From a virus, in the IMG/VR virus record IMGVR_UViG_3300013101_000014, positions 1-49,837 of that record: a stretch of 49,837 bases of DNA, one strand, 5' to 3'. Below are positions 37,462-47,693 of this stretch, one piece after another; position 1 is the stretch's first letter, and each line of letters starts with the position of its first letter. The notes under the pieces are model-generated. The model made no database searches and had not been told where the DNA came from. It saw only the letters and a program-made list of their open reading frames with translations. A program made the translations under genes and the position numbers.

Positions 37462-40400
37462 ATGGCAGTACTTGGAAGACTTTTAATTGCGAGCGCAGAG
37501 CGACTAGATTTACCAGATCTATTAAGCATTGACTCGTTTGCAGCAGGCGATTTTAAGTTTCTATTAAAAGCGTTGATGAATGATGATAAACCTTATATAT
37601 TAAGAGGGTTTGATGTCATCAATCCACAGGACGCTATAGGTAGCGAAAATGTATCAATTCGTGTCTCAGATTCAGTCGTATTCTATCCAGGATCAACAGT
37701 TGGATCATTCTATCATGGCCTTGAAGAAGGCAACCCCAATGCTCAACCAATAGTACCTGAACTTAGAAAGAGTGCCACAAATTATGTATACTGTACATTA
37801 GATACATTTGAGACCTCTAGAGACACTAGAGCATTCTGGGATCCAGATCTTGACGGTGGAGTTGGTGGAGAATTTACTCAAGATATAGACACAGAATCTG
37901 TATTGAGTGTAAATGTAAATGTATCTGTATCTTCTTTTCCTGAAAACACTATCCCTATAGCAATTATTAAAGTTGGGGCAACAATTATTGAAAGTATCGA
38001 AGATGCTAGAGATTTGATGTTTCGACTTGGATCAGGTGGAATCAACCCTGATCCATTTTCAAAGTATTCTTTCAGAAACGACCCATCTTCTGCTTATTCT
38101 CGTAAAGAACCTCCTACAGAGATGTCTTCTGCTCTAGATCCAAATGCATTCCAGGGAGCTGATAAAAATATCAAATCTCTTAAGGAGTGGATGGATGCAA
38201 TAATGACCAAGTTAGCTGAACTTGGTGGAACGACTTTCTGGTATGAAGATGCTAGTACATTTAGTTTAATCAATCTATTCCTTGATGCAGTAGGAACCTC
38301 GCTATCTTCTAAAGGTAGATGGGAGCATAATTCTGCTATCCCTGGTCTTCTTGCTTGGTCTGAAGATATAAAAATTAAAAACATTCCAGATCCCCGTGAG
38401 ATCATTGTTAGACAAGGTAATAAGTCCCTCACTGATAATGACATCATGTATATCGATCTAACTCGCGAAGAACCTATTAACACAGGAAATATAGAGGTCG
38501 ATTGGTTTAATACACTTGATTTTGTAAATGGTACTCTTGGAACTTTTCAAAATCTAAACAAGGGTGATTGGATTAAGAAGAGCGATGACAGAAATGATCT
38601 ATATCTTAGGGTTGAAGAGTTCTATGCACTAAGCGGTAAACTAGGTGGTGTAACATCACCTGCTCTTGCTAAATCTATTAAGTTGAGTGCGAACTATGCA
38701 GGCATAAACCAATCGCAACGCGGTGTTTACACAAAAGGTCAATATACTGCAGCTGAAGTCTCTTTAGCACAGCGTGGATCTTCTACATTAGCAGATCTTG
38801 GCGGAAACTTGATGTGGCTAGCTACTCGTCAAGATACAGTTCAGGGTATTTCAGATATCACTGCTACAACTTTAGCTTTAATTAATATTACAGAGGCTGA
38901 TGGCATAACTGCAAAAATTACATCAGTGGCTCATGGGTTAAATGACAAAGACTGGGTAACAATTACAGATTCTGTAGTTGGCTACGATGGGACATATCAA
39001 GTACAAGTAGAAGATAATGATATCTTTTACATAAACACGACACAGATTGGTGACGAAAATGGAGTAGCTAATGCATATTATGCAATAGTTACCACCGCAG
39101 CAGTGTCAACAGATGACGGATATCAATTAGAATCTGCGAACCATAATTTTAACACTAACGACACTATTGCTATAGCTGACACATCTAGTTCATTTGATGG
39201 AACATATCAAATAGGTACAACTACAAACACAACTTTCCAAATAGCTGTTGGAAGTGCAATCCCATCTGTGTCAATTGGAACATCAACGCTAGCTAAAATC
39301 AATGTTAGATCAGAATTTGGTAATGTAACAATTGTCCAAGGTGAAACCACAGGAATTGGCAATGAAGATAATCAAAACATCAGACAATTTATTGGTATGG
39401 TTTCATCTTCTGAAACTCATCCTACCTACAATATTCCTCTTAGCTATAATACTCTAGATGGTTCACAGAATTACAATGGTGAAGTAGATGACAACTTAAC
39501 AGTTCGCGTATCTAAATTAACATCTATGATGGCTGATAAGGCACAAGATAAAACTATTAAGCTCTTGCCTTCTGGATATCAATCTGTCAGTAACGCTCTA
39601 AATGGAACAGCTAGAGAGATATCATTCAATCCAGTTCCTGCTGGAATCCCAAGATTAGATGTAGCAATGCCAAGCAGTGCCAATAACGGGTTTGTAGGAT
39701 TAACTAGTTCATTCTTAGTAGAACAAAATCAAGCCGCATACATAACAGTAGATAGAAATGCGGCATTCTCAGTTGCAAACTTATCATTGGTGACAATAGC
39801 TAATATTGAAGATATTCCCTTAGAAGAGAACACCTTAATATTAGCTATTAGATTAGGTACAGATGAAGTGTGGATGTGGGATGGTTTCCCAGTATCCCCT
39901 GGTGTAGCTCCAATCCCTAGTTTCCTAGATCAGATTGTTCAACAAGATAGAAATGCAAAAATGGTCCGTGGTGGAACATGGAATTGGGATCTTCCAACTA
40001 ACACTTTAGTGTTATCTTCTGATGCATTTATTCAAATATCTGGCATATCTGAAAGTAGAAACACGATTCAAGCTGGGAACATAGTACTGGCAAATGATGG
40101 AGATGTTGCTAGTGTCGAAATAGTAAGATCTTCAGGTGTTGCAACTAATTTAGTAGTAACGGTGGGACCGATAAGCTCTTTAGCGGTAACCACTAGTACT
40201 CTAGTTATTGCCAGAAGAATAGGTAATGATGTTTTAGTTGGTAATGGTACATTTTTACTTAAAGATCAAGAATACCTAGAACTAGATGGCGCTTTAGCTG
40301 CAGTTAACAGATTCTTTAGTCAATTGCAGATAACTCCAGAAAATCCAAACTCTACAAAAGCTAAAATATCTAGCTCTGATGTAGTTAAATTAGATGCTAA

Positions 40401-42045
40401 GACACTTGGTCAAGAACTATCTGGATTATTAATGAAGTTTGATGGGGCTTTAATAGATTTCAGTACAGGTGTAATAACCGAATCTAATGGCGTTACAGCA
40501 TTGGGCGTTAATTTTACACCCTCCACTATCACAGCTAATCAGTACAAGTGGTACTCTGTTTCTTTAATAGCTAACAATGTAACGGCTGACAATAGAATAA
40601 ATGCACAAGTGTTGGTAATTCCAGCAGACGGAGAAGGAGCCACGGCTGATGCTGCCCCTAAAGCTGCGTTTGGTGGCTCCAAAAGATTAGGTCAAATTGT
40701 TGTCAAAGATGATGGTGCTGGTGGTGCAGGAACTATCAATGATATCTCTATGAGCAATATTGTTCAATTGGGTGTTGGAGCAGGTTCTGGCGGTGGAAAT
40801 GGATTTATAATCTCAGAGTACATAGAAGAAGTGTTAACTACACGTCCAGCAACTAATGCCACATTAGTAGATGGGAGTGTAGTTCAAAATGGTGATATAG
40901 TATTATTTACTAACCTCGCTATTCCTTCAGAAAACAATAGATTATATAAAGCATCTATTGTTGGTATTAATATAACTTGGCAACTACAAAGATTAGGACA
41001 AGATCCTTCAGGTACACCAGCAGATGGCGATGGCGTATATGTAACACAAGGTGCCAGTAAAGCAGATAGAGTATTCTTTTTTGATGGAACAATATGGTTT
41101 GAATTTGTCGGTGCGCTGTTTAACTTATTAGGTTTTAATCCACATATAGCTACCACTGTTCCATATGGAACTCTCCCTGATGGATCATTGTTTTCAAACC
41201 TATTTACCACTTCAGATTCATTAGTTACAGCCATATCTACCAACACAGCTAACATAAATGATATCGGCACAACACTGGCGACCAATGCATACTCAGAGCT
41301 GCTCACATTAGTTGCTGGGGCACCAGCGGATGATAATGAATTAACTGGACCAATTGCTGGAGCAACTGTAATATCCCTACCATTAGATAGCCGTGACAGT
41401 AACGCAGTTAGAAACTATATCGTAGGGGACGGACTATTAAAAATCTTCCTTAATGGTCAACTGATAAATTCAGGAAAAGATTATGCGGAGGTTGGTGTAG
41501 CAGGCAGCATTAGCACACAGATTCAAACAGTTAACATACTTGAAATAGACGATGTTATCACATTTAAGATTGATTCACTTGGTGGATTTTTAGTTAGTGG
41601 CGCTGGAGCTGGGGATATCACCAATGGTGCAAACGTTGGTGGTGAAAAAGAAGTCTTTAAAGTAAAATCTGGATCTAACTTAACCTTTAGAACTCTTAAA
41701 GCTGGAAATGGAATATCTTTAACTCAAAACACTGATGATGTTGAGATTAGCTCTACGAGTGCTGCACTAGTTGTAAACTCAACCTCTATTAGTAGAGTGT
41801 TGGTACTAACAGAAGATGTTGTATTGGTAGATGCCAATGGTGGAGATGTAACATTGACACTGCCTCCAGCTGCAACCTCTAATGGTAAAAAATTCTACAT
41901 AAAGAAAATTGATGCAAGCGGAAACTCTGCCATAGTTGATGGCGATGGATCTGAAGTGATAGACGACCTTTTGACTCAAAGTACAGATCAACAATATGAA
42001 ACATTAATAATGGTGTGTGATGGCACAGCATGGTATATGCTATAA
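37462..42045 (+). CDS. Large baseplate or tail-fibre protein, 1527 aa
   Basis: A baseplate-attached fibre or wedge protein by position and composition. The N-terminus (LLIASAERLDLPDLLSIDS) is unlike known enzymes. Two domains near 480 to 535 and 550 to 605 are diverged repeats (SVAHGLNDKDWVTITD with YDGTYQV; SANHNFNTNDTIAIAD with FDGTYQI). Residues about 1295 to 1380 resemble the separate 44311-44640 product. The C-terminal 90 residues (VTLTLPPAATSNGKKFYIKK, then YETLIMVCDGTAWYML) are typical of fibre tips. GTAGGAG is 6 nt upstream. Confidence 0.65.
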   Translation: MAVLGRLLIASAERLDLPDLLSIDSFAAGDFKFLLKALMNDDKPYILRGFDVINPQDAIGSENVSIRVSDSVVFYPGSTVGSFYHGLEEGNPNAQPIVPELRKSATNYVYCTLDTFETSRDTRAFWDPDLDGGVGGEFTQDIDTESVLSVNVNVSVSSFPENTIPIAIIKVGATIIESIEDARDLMFRLGSGGINPDPFSKYSFRNDPSSAYSRKEPPTEMSSALDPNAFQGADKNIKSLKEWMDAIMTKLAELGGTTFWYEDASTFSLINLFLDAVGTSLSSKGRWEHNSAIPGLLAWSEDIKIKNIPDPREIIVRQGNKSLTDNDIMYIDLTREEPINTGNIEVDWFNTLDFVNGTLGTFQNLNKGDWIKKSDDRNDLYLRVEEFYALSGKLGGVTSPALAKSIKLSANYAGINQSQRGVYTKGQYTAAEVSLAQRGSSTLADLGGNLMWLATRQDTVQGISDITATTLALINITEADGITAKITSVAHGLNDKDWVTITDSVVGYDGTYQVQVEDNDIFYINTTQIGDENGVANAYYAIVTTAAVSTDDGYQLESANHNFNTNDTIAIADTSSSFDGTYQIGTTTNTTFQIAVGSAIPSVSIGTSTLAKINVRSEFGNVTIVQGETTGIGNEDNQNIRQFIGMVSSSETHPTYNIPLSYNTLDGSQNYNGEVDDNLTVRVSKLTSMMADKAQDKTIKLLPSGYQSVSNALNGTAREISFNPVPAGIPRLDVAMPSSANNGFVGLTSSFLVEQNQAAYITVDRNAAFSVANLSLVTIANIEDIPLEENTLILAIRLGTDEVWMWDGFPVSPGVAPIPSFLDQIVQQDRNAKMVRGGTWNWDLPTNTLVLSSDAFIQISGISESRNTIQAGNIVLANDGDVASVEIVRSSGVATNLVVTVGPISSLAVTTSTLVIARRIGNDVLVGNGTFLLKDQEYLELDGALAAVNRFFSQLQITPENPNSTKAKISSSDVVKLDAKTLGQELSGLLMKFDGALIDFSTGVITESNGVTALGVNFTPSTITANQYKWYSVSLIANNVTADNRINAQVLVIPADGEGATADAAPKAAFGGSKRLGQIVVKDDGAGGAGTINDISMSNIVQLGVGAGSGGGNGFIISEYIEEVLTTRPATNATLVDGSVVQNGDIVLFTNLAIPSENNRLYKASIVGINITWQLQRLGQDPSGTPADGDGVYVTQGASKADRVFFFDGTIWFEFVGALFNLLGFNPHIATTVPYGTLPDGSLFSNLFTTSDSLVTAISTNTANINDIGTTLATNAYSELLTLVAGAPADDNELTGPIAGATVISLPLDSRDSNAVRNYIVGDGLLKIFLNGQLINSGKDYAEVGVAGSISTQIQTVNILEIDDVITFKIDSLGGFLVSGAGAGDITNGANVGGEKEVFKVKSGSNLTFRTLKAGNGISLTQNTDDVEISSTSAALVVNSTSISRVLVLTEDVVLVDANGGDVTLTLPPAATSNGKKFYIKKIDASGNSAIVDGDGSEVIDDLLTQSTDQQYETLIMVCDGTAWYML

Positions 42046-42053
42046 GGTGAAAT

Positions 42054-42497
42054 ATGGGATATAATCCAAACTTTAGAGGCAAACGGGGCACAGCAACATT
42101 AAGATCAGAATCAGACCTATTAAACAACACTGGTGCAACGATTAACTCACTGAATTTAGTATATGTGAATGTAAGCGGAAATATAGCCGTAGTTGATGCG
42201 TCTGATGAAACAAAAGCTTTAAATATTATAGGGATATCTAAGGTTTCTATATTAAATGGAGATACTGGTACGGTAGTTCACTCTGGGAGAATAGAAGGGA
42301 TCACGACATTAACCGGGTTTGGCGATACGGTGTACGTCTCTAAAACAGGAGAACTGACTAATATTAAACCCAGCATTGGGGTTAATAGCTTTACAATAGG
42401 TGATTTTGTCATAAAAATTGGCGTTATAGCTAAGAATGAACTCAATCCTGCTGAGAAGGATTTAATAGTGAACATAGAAATTGAGGGTCAATTATGA
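42054..42497 (+). CDS. Small fibre-associated beta-barrel protein, 147 aa
   Basis: Strand pattern GRIEGITTLTGFGDTVYVSK, then GDFVIKIGVIAKNE is like the short beta-barrel domains found at fibre ends and on capsid decorations. AAGGTG precedes the ATG and the stop overlaps the next start (ATGA). The C-terminus of 42719-44299 carries a similar arrangement (GKITATAHGFTIGAPIYLGS). Role as a small fibre or attachment subunit is inferred. Confidence 0.5.
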   Translation: MGYNPNFRGKRGTATLRSESDLLNNTGATINSLNLVYVNVSGNIAVVDASDETKALNIIGISKVSILNGDTGTVVHSGRIEGITTLTGFGDTVYVSKTGELTNIKPSIGVNSFTIGDFVIKIGVIAKNELNPAEKDLIVNIEIEGQL

Positions 42498-42706
42498 CAG
42501 AAACAAAGGGTTTAATGCCGTTAGATGATAGAATAAGAAGAGTTAATGTTGATAAGTTAAAAAATAAGCAAATTGACATGTTAAGTGAACAAATTGGAGA
42601 CAAATTAGGTAAGATTTTACAGTCTGCCTCAAACGATGCTAATAAGTTATTGAATGTTTATGGCCTAGAGATTAAGGTCGATTACAATATTATTGAAAAA
42701 AAATAA
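42494..42706 (+). CDS. Small helical protein in the fibre cluster, 70 aa
   Basis: Predicted amphipathic helix (LKNKQIDMLSEQIGDKLGKI) and a short end (YGLEIKVDYNIIEKK). GAGGG precedes the ATG in an ATGA overlap. It may be a fibre chaperone or trimerisation partner; no motif shows this. Confidence 0.6.
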   Translation: MTETKGLMPLDDRIRRVNVDKLKNKQIDMLSEQIGDKLGKILQSASNDANKLLNVYGLEIKVDYNIIEKK

Positions 42707-42718
42707 TAGGAGAAAGGT

Positions 42719-44299
42719 GTGGCTAATATATTAAGAGTATCGCGGTTAGTAAACGGCATACAAAGACAAGTTGATTTATCGACCAACAGTGTGGTGATGC
42801 TAAGTCTGAAGCTATCTACAGATGGTGGAACATCTAGTTCAGAGTTAACAAAAGCAATTTTAGATAAATTAATTACAATGCAAGGTGTTGCTGATGTCGA
42901 TGGCAGTTATGATACTAGATATCATTTAAAAACTGATCTTGCTTCTGTTACTAATGCAAAAGGTGCTGCCCTAATTGGCATCGAAGATGCCGTATCTCAA
43001 TTCACTGCAACAACTGTTGAAGGTGCACTAACTGAATCAATTGATGCAGCTCAAGCAGCGCAGGCATCTATCGACGACCACAAAGACGGTGGAGCAAGTA
43101 AGCACGATGCGACAGAGGTTGATTATGAAAGAGGCGACGGCTCTAAGAAGAATATTCAAGCAGCAAGCGATGCGGTTGAGGCTGCATTAACAGACTTAGA
43201 TGATGCAATTGGTGCAATGGTTCAGGGGGCTAGTTACACTGCTGGTAGTGTGGGTATTGCAGCTAGTCATTTTGCAGCAATTGATGCTGCTTTAACTGCT
43301 TTAAATAGTACGGTTAGTAATTTTGAGTGGGCCAACTCTGCATTAAGTTACATAGTTGATAATACTTTAGTTCCCGCAACTGAAGTTTCTGGAAATCGTT
43401 ATGTCCTATCTCATGATGGTGGAGCACCTCACGCAAATTGGGACGGAGCATCTGCTGGAGACACTGTTGAATTCGATGGGGCCACATGGGTTGCAACAAC
43501 TCCAACAACCGGAATGTTTATCTCAGTAGATGATGACACAACTGGGTTGTATCAATGGGGCGGATCTAGCTGGGCATTTAAGGCATTTGAGGCAACAACT
43601 GCTTCTGGTGGTTTAGAGAAAACCGGTTTTGATATTGCATTAGCAGCCGGTGTTGCTGGTGCTGGTATTGCATTAGCAGCTGGTGTATTGTCAATTGACT
43701 TTAGTGAGTTCGATTCAGATAGTATCACTGAGGGTTCTTCTAACCTATTTATGACTACAACTGAGCGCTCAAAGCTCGGTGGAATAGAGAATAATGCTAA
43801 AGATGATCAAACTGCTGCCGAAGTTACCTATGACAATGCAACTTCTGGACTTTCTGCATCTGATGTCAAAGCAGCTCTTGATGAGTTGGCTGCGGGCGCA
43901 GCAGATACTGAGTCTCTTAGTGAAGATTTAGTAGCTGGTGAAACACTTCCCGCTGGACTTAAGGCATTGCGTTTTGCAAGAGCGGCTGAGACAGCAGGTA
44001 GAGCGTATCTTGCTGATAAAGATGCAACAACTAATGATAACTTTTATGTAGCAGGATTAGTTGTTGCTGCAGGTGAAGTTGCTGCAGCAGCTATTAATAA
44101 TGTTGTTAAGGCGGGTAAAATAACTGCAACAGCACATGGATTTACTATCGGTGCTCCTATTTATTTAGGCTCATCAGGGGTATTGACAAATACTCCACCA
44201 GATGAAGCTGTAGATTTTGATGATGCTTCAGTTAAGGTTGGAATAGCAAGAGACGCTAATACAATCGAAGTTCAAATTCAATTCTACGGTATCGTATAA
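42719..44299 (+). CDS. Tail fibre protein, 526 aa
   Basis: Alanine-rich, strand-poor shaft segments (GAALIGIEDAVSQFTATTVE, DHKDGGASKHDATEVDYERG) with repeated KDDQTAAEVTYDN and LSASDVKAALDELAAG units, as in many fibres. The C-terminal domain is a short beta-barrel. GTG start with AGGAGAAAG ahead. It is the second main fibre candidate after the 1527-aa protein. Confidence 0.65.
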   Translation: MANILRVSRLVNGIQRQVDLSTNSVVMLSLKLSTDGGTSSSELTKAILDKLITMQGVADVDGSYDTRYHLKTDLASVTNAKGAALIGIEDAVSQFTATTVEGALTESIDAAQAAQASIDDHKDGGASKHDATEVDYERGDGSKKNIQAASDAVEAALTDLDDAIGAMVQGASYTAGSVGIAASHFAAIDAALTALNSTVSNFEWANSALSYIVDNTLVPATEVSGNRYVLSHDGGAPHANWDGASAGDTVEFDGATWVATTPTTGMFISVDDDTTGLYQWGGSSWAFKAFEATTASGGLEKTGFDIALAAGVAGAGIALAAGVLSIDFSEFDSDSITEGSSNLFMTTTERSKLGGIENNAKDDQTAAEVTYDNATSGLSASDVKAALDELAAGAADTESLSEDLVAGETLPAGLKALRFARAAETAGRAYLADKDATTNDNFYVAGLVVAAGEVAAAAINNVVKAGKITATAHGFTIGAPIYLGSSGVLTNTPPDEAVDFDDASVKVGIARDANTIEVQIQFYGIV

Positions 44300-44310
44300 T
44301 TGGAGAATAA

Positions 44311-44640
44311 ATGGCTAGAAAATTAGCTCTTGTAAGTGGTATACCTAGGATGGTCGATGAATCGGCCAGTCCTACTATATACGATGAGACATTAGATATA
44401 GTTGCTAGTTCCCCTGGCGCTGGAGAAATCGTAGGTCCGATAAGTACTGGTACCCCAATTACCTTACCAAGCAGTAAGACCTATAATAGTGACGAATTAG
44501 AGGTCCGCCTTGATGGTCAAAAAATGGATGATCTCTTTGATTACATCTACGAAGGAACTATCCCTAGAACTCAAATCTCTTTTGCTTTTGATATATGGGT
44601 TGGGGCCAGAATAAATTTTAGAATTGACCGAGGAATATAA
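44311..44640 (+). CDS. Small fibre-domain protein, 109 aa
   Basis: Resembles a single domain of the 1527-aa protein: GPISTGTPITLPSSK and LEVRLDGQKMDD here, GPIAGATVISLPLD and LKIFLNGQLINSG there, and a matching ARINFRIDRGI / DVITFKID end. GGAG is 7 nt before the ATG; the stop overlaps the next start. It may be a free copy of a fibre joint domain. Confidence 0.55.
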   Translation: MARKLALVSGIPRMVDESASPTIYDETLDIVASSPGAGEIVGPISTGTPITLPSSKTYNSDELEVRLDGQKMDDLFDYIYEGTIPRTQISFAFDIWVGARINFRIDRGI

Positions 44641-47600
44641 TGGCAAGTACAAAAATAGATGCAAGACAAGTTATATCTAGAGATACATTGCAACAACTTG
44701 CTCCATATGCAACCGACAAGGAAGTAGATGACCTATTAAGGTCTATCAATAGTGATACCACTTCGCCTCTTAAACTGGATGCTTCTAATCCAGCAGATCG
44801 AACTATAAATGTTGGACCCGCAATAGTGTCTAATGCAGAATCTAATAGGCAAAAAACTATTCCCCACATTGGAAGTTTACTTCCAAATGATTTCACATCT
44901 GGAACTGTCGTGTTTCCCTCTGCATCAGGTGGAGCAATCACCGTAACACCAGGTAATGACAATACACTAACAGTAACTAGTAATAACTATATCAAAGTGT
45001 TAATATACATGGACGTAAATGGTGATTTAAACGTATTACCAGGTATAGAAAATGCTGTTGAGGTTGATGCCACAGTCTTGCCGGCACCATCTGGATCACT
45101 ACCAATAGGCTATGTAACATTGTTCAATAACGCCGGAACTATAGATACTATTATCCAATCTAAGATATTTCAGTTTGGATCAGGTGCAGGAGGTGGATCA
45201 GGCGGCGGAGATGGCGTATTAGAACCAGCTCCAGGTTTTCAAGCTTTAGAGATTGATGATTTTTCAGAATTACCATCTTCAGCTGATTCTAAAGTAGATT
45301 CTTCAACATCAGCAACTCACTCTGTAGCTGATGCTATGTTTGAGTTAAAATGTGACAAGACAAGGAGTATGTCTACTACAGGAACTAGTTATTTTTTAAA
45401 TGGTGCAACTACAGGGTTTACTCTAGCTGTTGGAGATATTATCTGGCATAACGCTGGTTCAGTTTGGAGAAAAGTTGTTGGTATTACAAATGCCACTAGT
45501 GGAACTCTTGATGCAGTCTTTCCAGTAGACCTTATACTAACACCTGTAATGATTTCACAAGCAGTTCATACAAAAGATATAGTTAATCTTGGAGATGCTA
45601 GTCAAAAAACAAGACCAAGAGACTTTTTCAGTGGAAATGTTTCACCTATCTTTGTAGATTATCAAGATTCCTTAGATTCTGGTGATGAAATTGCTGATTT
45701 TACTGATGAAGCTAGGGTAGTATTTGCTGCTTCAAACTATGGTGACATTGATGATGTTGGTTTTCCAAACTCATATAGGTTTGAGCCTATTTTTGCTAGA
45801 CCCCAAGCACCAGCCCAAATAGACAATTATATATTACCATCCACAACTTTGGATTTAGTTCCAGAAGTTATAGAAGAAAATCAAATTACTGATTCAGAAG
45901 TGTCTACCAATTCTGTTCTAATGAGAGGTCAATCTTTTACTTGGAATTCAAGTAAATCATTACACTCTGTAACTGGATACATGAGAACTACTGACAGTAC
46001 AGCTACTGGTAACATGGTTTTAAAAGTTAACACAATAGGGTCAGCCGGTAAAATATACAACTCAGTAATAGCAACATCAGACCCTGTTGATGTAACAACA
46101 GTAGGAAATTCTATTGTTCCAGTAACTTTTACATTTTCAACACCATTAATATTAAGCCAAGGTGTTTCATACGGTTTATATTTTGATAATACAAGTTTAA
46201 CTTTTAATACTGATACAATAGAGTATGAAATTAACTCATCAGGGAATGTATATTCTGATGGGTCTAGTCAGTTTACTTCAGATGCTGGAGTGACTTGGAC
46301 TGTATTGACTGGAAATGACTTAAGGTTCCAAGCTCTTGGTATTGATTCAAAAACTGGTGTTGCTGAAGAAAATTTAGCCACTGGGGTAACAACTGCTATA
46401 GGTACAAGCTTTGCAAACCAACTAAAAGGGCAAACTTTTATATGGAATTCTGATAAGCTTTTAGATTCCATTATTATTCAAATGGTTACATCATTGGGCA
46501 CAATGTCTGGTAACATGACTGTAGATATATATGAAACTAATTCTACTGGAGTAATAACAGGTTCACCTATAGCTGTGTCAAGTACTTTAGATGTGTCCAC
46601 TGTACCAGGTATAGGTTCACCAGTTCCACCAGACATGCCACATTTTACTTTTACATTTTCAACACCAGTAGATTTAGTAGAAGGAAGAAAATATGGAGTA
46701 TCGTTTAACACAGCTAGTTTAACCTTTAACAGTAACTTTATAACCTTTACAGGTGAAACACCAGGAAATTACTCTAATGGTTCTGCACAAATCTCTAATG
46801 ACTCAGGGGTTTCTTGGTCAAACAATTCAGCTGATTTTAAATTTACAACAATAGGAACAAGCCCTGATCAAGAAAGGTTACATCAAACATTTTTCTGTAA
46901 TCCAAACAATGCTTCAGTTACTGATCAGGCAAACCTTATCAAATATGAAACTTCTTTTTATGATGAACCAACCATTGAATCAGGTGGAATTTTAGAAGAT
47001 GCTTATTGTATGAGTGATTCTTCAGCCACTGCAAGACAATGTACTCCTTCTGTAGTATCTAGTAAAACTAGGGTATCCTTAGATAACTGGAGCTATGTAC
47101 CTGGAGTAAATTCTGGTGGAACCAAGGGTCAATTGTCTATTTTTGTTGATGGTTTAGAAATACCTAGATTTGTTTCTGGAACAACGGTTGATGCTTATTA
47201 TATTGAAATAGATAGCTCTAATATAGAATTTCACACTGATCTTTCAGGGTCACCATTATCTATAAAAGTTCTTAAGTCTGAAGGTGTAGTTGATACCAAT
47301 AATCAAAATACTACCCACATCAATGCAGTAAACGGAATCTTTGTAGGGAATCAAGCTCAAGTTGATGCTGGTGTGGCAACTTACACTACTATTCAAGCAG
47401 CTATTAATGGGGCTAACAATGGAGATGTCATCACAATTCTTGGTGGAACCTTTGATGAAAACCTAACAATAGATAAAAGTGTAATGATTAAGGGTATTGG
47501 TAGAAAAACAATTATAAGTGGAACAGTAAGTTTTGATTCTGGGAGTGACTTTAGCTCTTTAAGGATGGTCAGGGTAACTGATAATATTACTATAAACACT

Positions 47601-47693
47601 GATGGCAGTTTTTTAACAGAAATGTGGTTAGCAACTGCTAAATCAATAAGTGATTTTGGAACAGGAAATAGTATAAATGTGGTGGGTGAATAA
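44640..47693 (+). CDS. Tail fibre or spike protein with duplicated domains, 1017 aa
   Basis: N-terminal 200 residues look like an attachment region with a glycine-rich hinge (GSGAGGGSGGGDG). Residues about 430 to 567 and 597 to 740 are a tandem duplication (QSFTWNSSKSLHS, VTFTFSTPLILSQGVSYGLY; QTFIWNSDKLLDS, FTFTFSTPVDLVEGRKYGVS). The last 120 residues show a pectate-lyase-like beta-helix start (YTTIQAAINGANNGDVITIL, then TIDKSVMIKGIG). It could bind or degrade surface sugars; no catalytic residues are identified. Confidence 0.6.
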   Translation: MASTKIDARQVISRDTLQQLAPYATDKEVDDLLRSINSDTTSPLKLDASNPADRTINVGPAIVSNAESNRQKTIPHIGSLLPNDFTSGTVVFPSASGGAITVTPGNDNTLTVTSNNYIKVLIYMDVNGDLNVLPGIENAVEVDATVLPAPSGSLPIGYVTLFNNAGTIDTIIQSKIFQFGSGAGGGSGGGDGVLEPAPGFQALEIDDFSELPSSADSKVDSSTSATHSVADAMFELKCDKTRSMSTTGTSYFLNGATTGFTLAVGDIIWHNAGSVWRKVVGITNATSGTLDAVFPVDLILTPVMISQAVHTKDIVNLGDASQKTRPRDFFSGNVSPIFVDYQDSLDSGDEIADFTDEARVVFAASNYGDIDDVGFPNSYRFEPIFARPQAPAQIDNYILPSTTLDLVPEVIEENQITDSEVSTNSVLMRGQSFTWNSSKSLHSVTGYMRTTDSTATGNMVLKVNTIGSAGKIYNSVIATSDPVDVTTVGNSIVPVTFTFSTPLILSQGVSYGLYFDNTSLTFNTDTIEYEINSSGNVYSDGSSQFTSDAGVTWTVLTGNDLRFQALGIDSKTGVAEENLATGVTTAIGTSFANQLKGQTFIWNSDKLLDSIIIQMVTSLGTMSGNMTVDIYETNSTGVITGSPIAVSSTLDVSTVPGIGSPVPPDMPHFTFTFSTPVDLVEGRKYGVSFNTASLTFNSNFITFTGETPGNYSNGSAQISNDSGVSWSNNSADFKFTTIGTSPDQERLHQTFFCNPNNASVTDQANLIKYETSFYDEPTIESGGILEDAYCMSDSSATARQCTPSVVSSKTRVSLDNWSYVPGVNSGGTKGQLSIFVDGLEIPRFVSGTTVDAYYIEIDSSNIEFHTDLSGSPLSIKVLKSEGVVDTNNQNTTHINAVNGIFVGNQAQVDAGVATYTTIQAAINGANNGDVITILGGTFDENLTIDKSVMIKGIGRKTIISGTVSFDSGSDFSSLRMVRVTDNITINTDGSFLTEMWLATAKSISDFGTGNSINVVGE
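45926..46860 (+). repeat. Tandem 167-codon domain duplication inside the 1017-aa gene
   Basis: Copies start near 45927 and 46428, a period of 501 nt. Protein motifs align in order, and short stretches such as TTTACATTTTCAACACCA are identical in DNA, so the duplication looks fairly recent. Confidence 0.7.

Noticed and set aside
36177-38483. Several - strand ORFs of 84 to 129 codons
   Set aside because: All are antisense to the I-like and 1527-aa genes with no ribosome sites.
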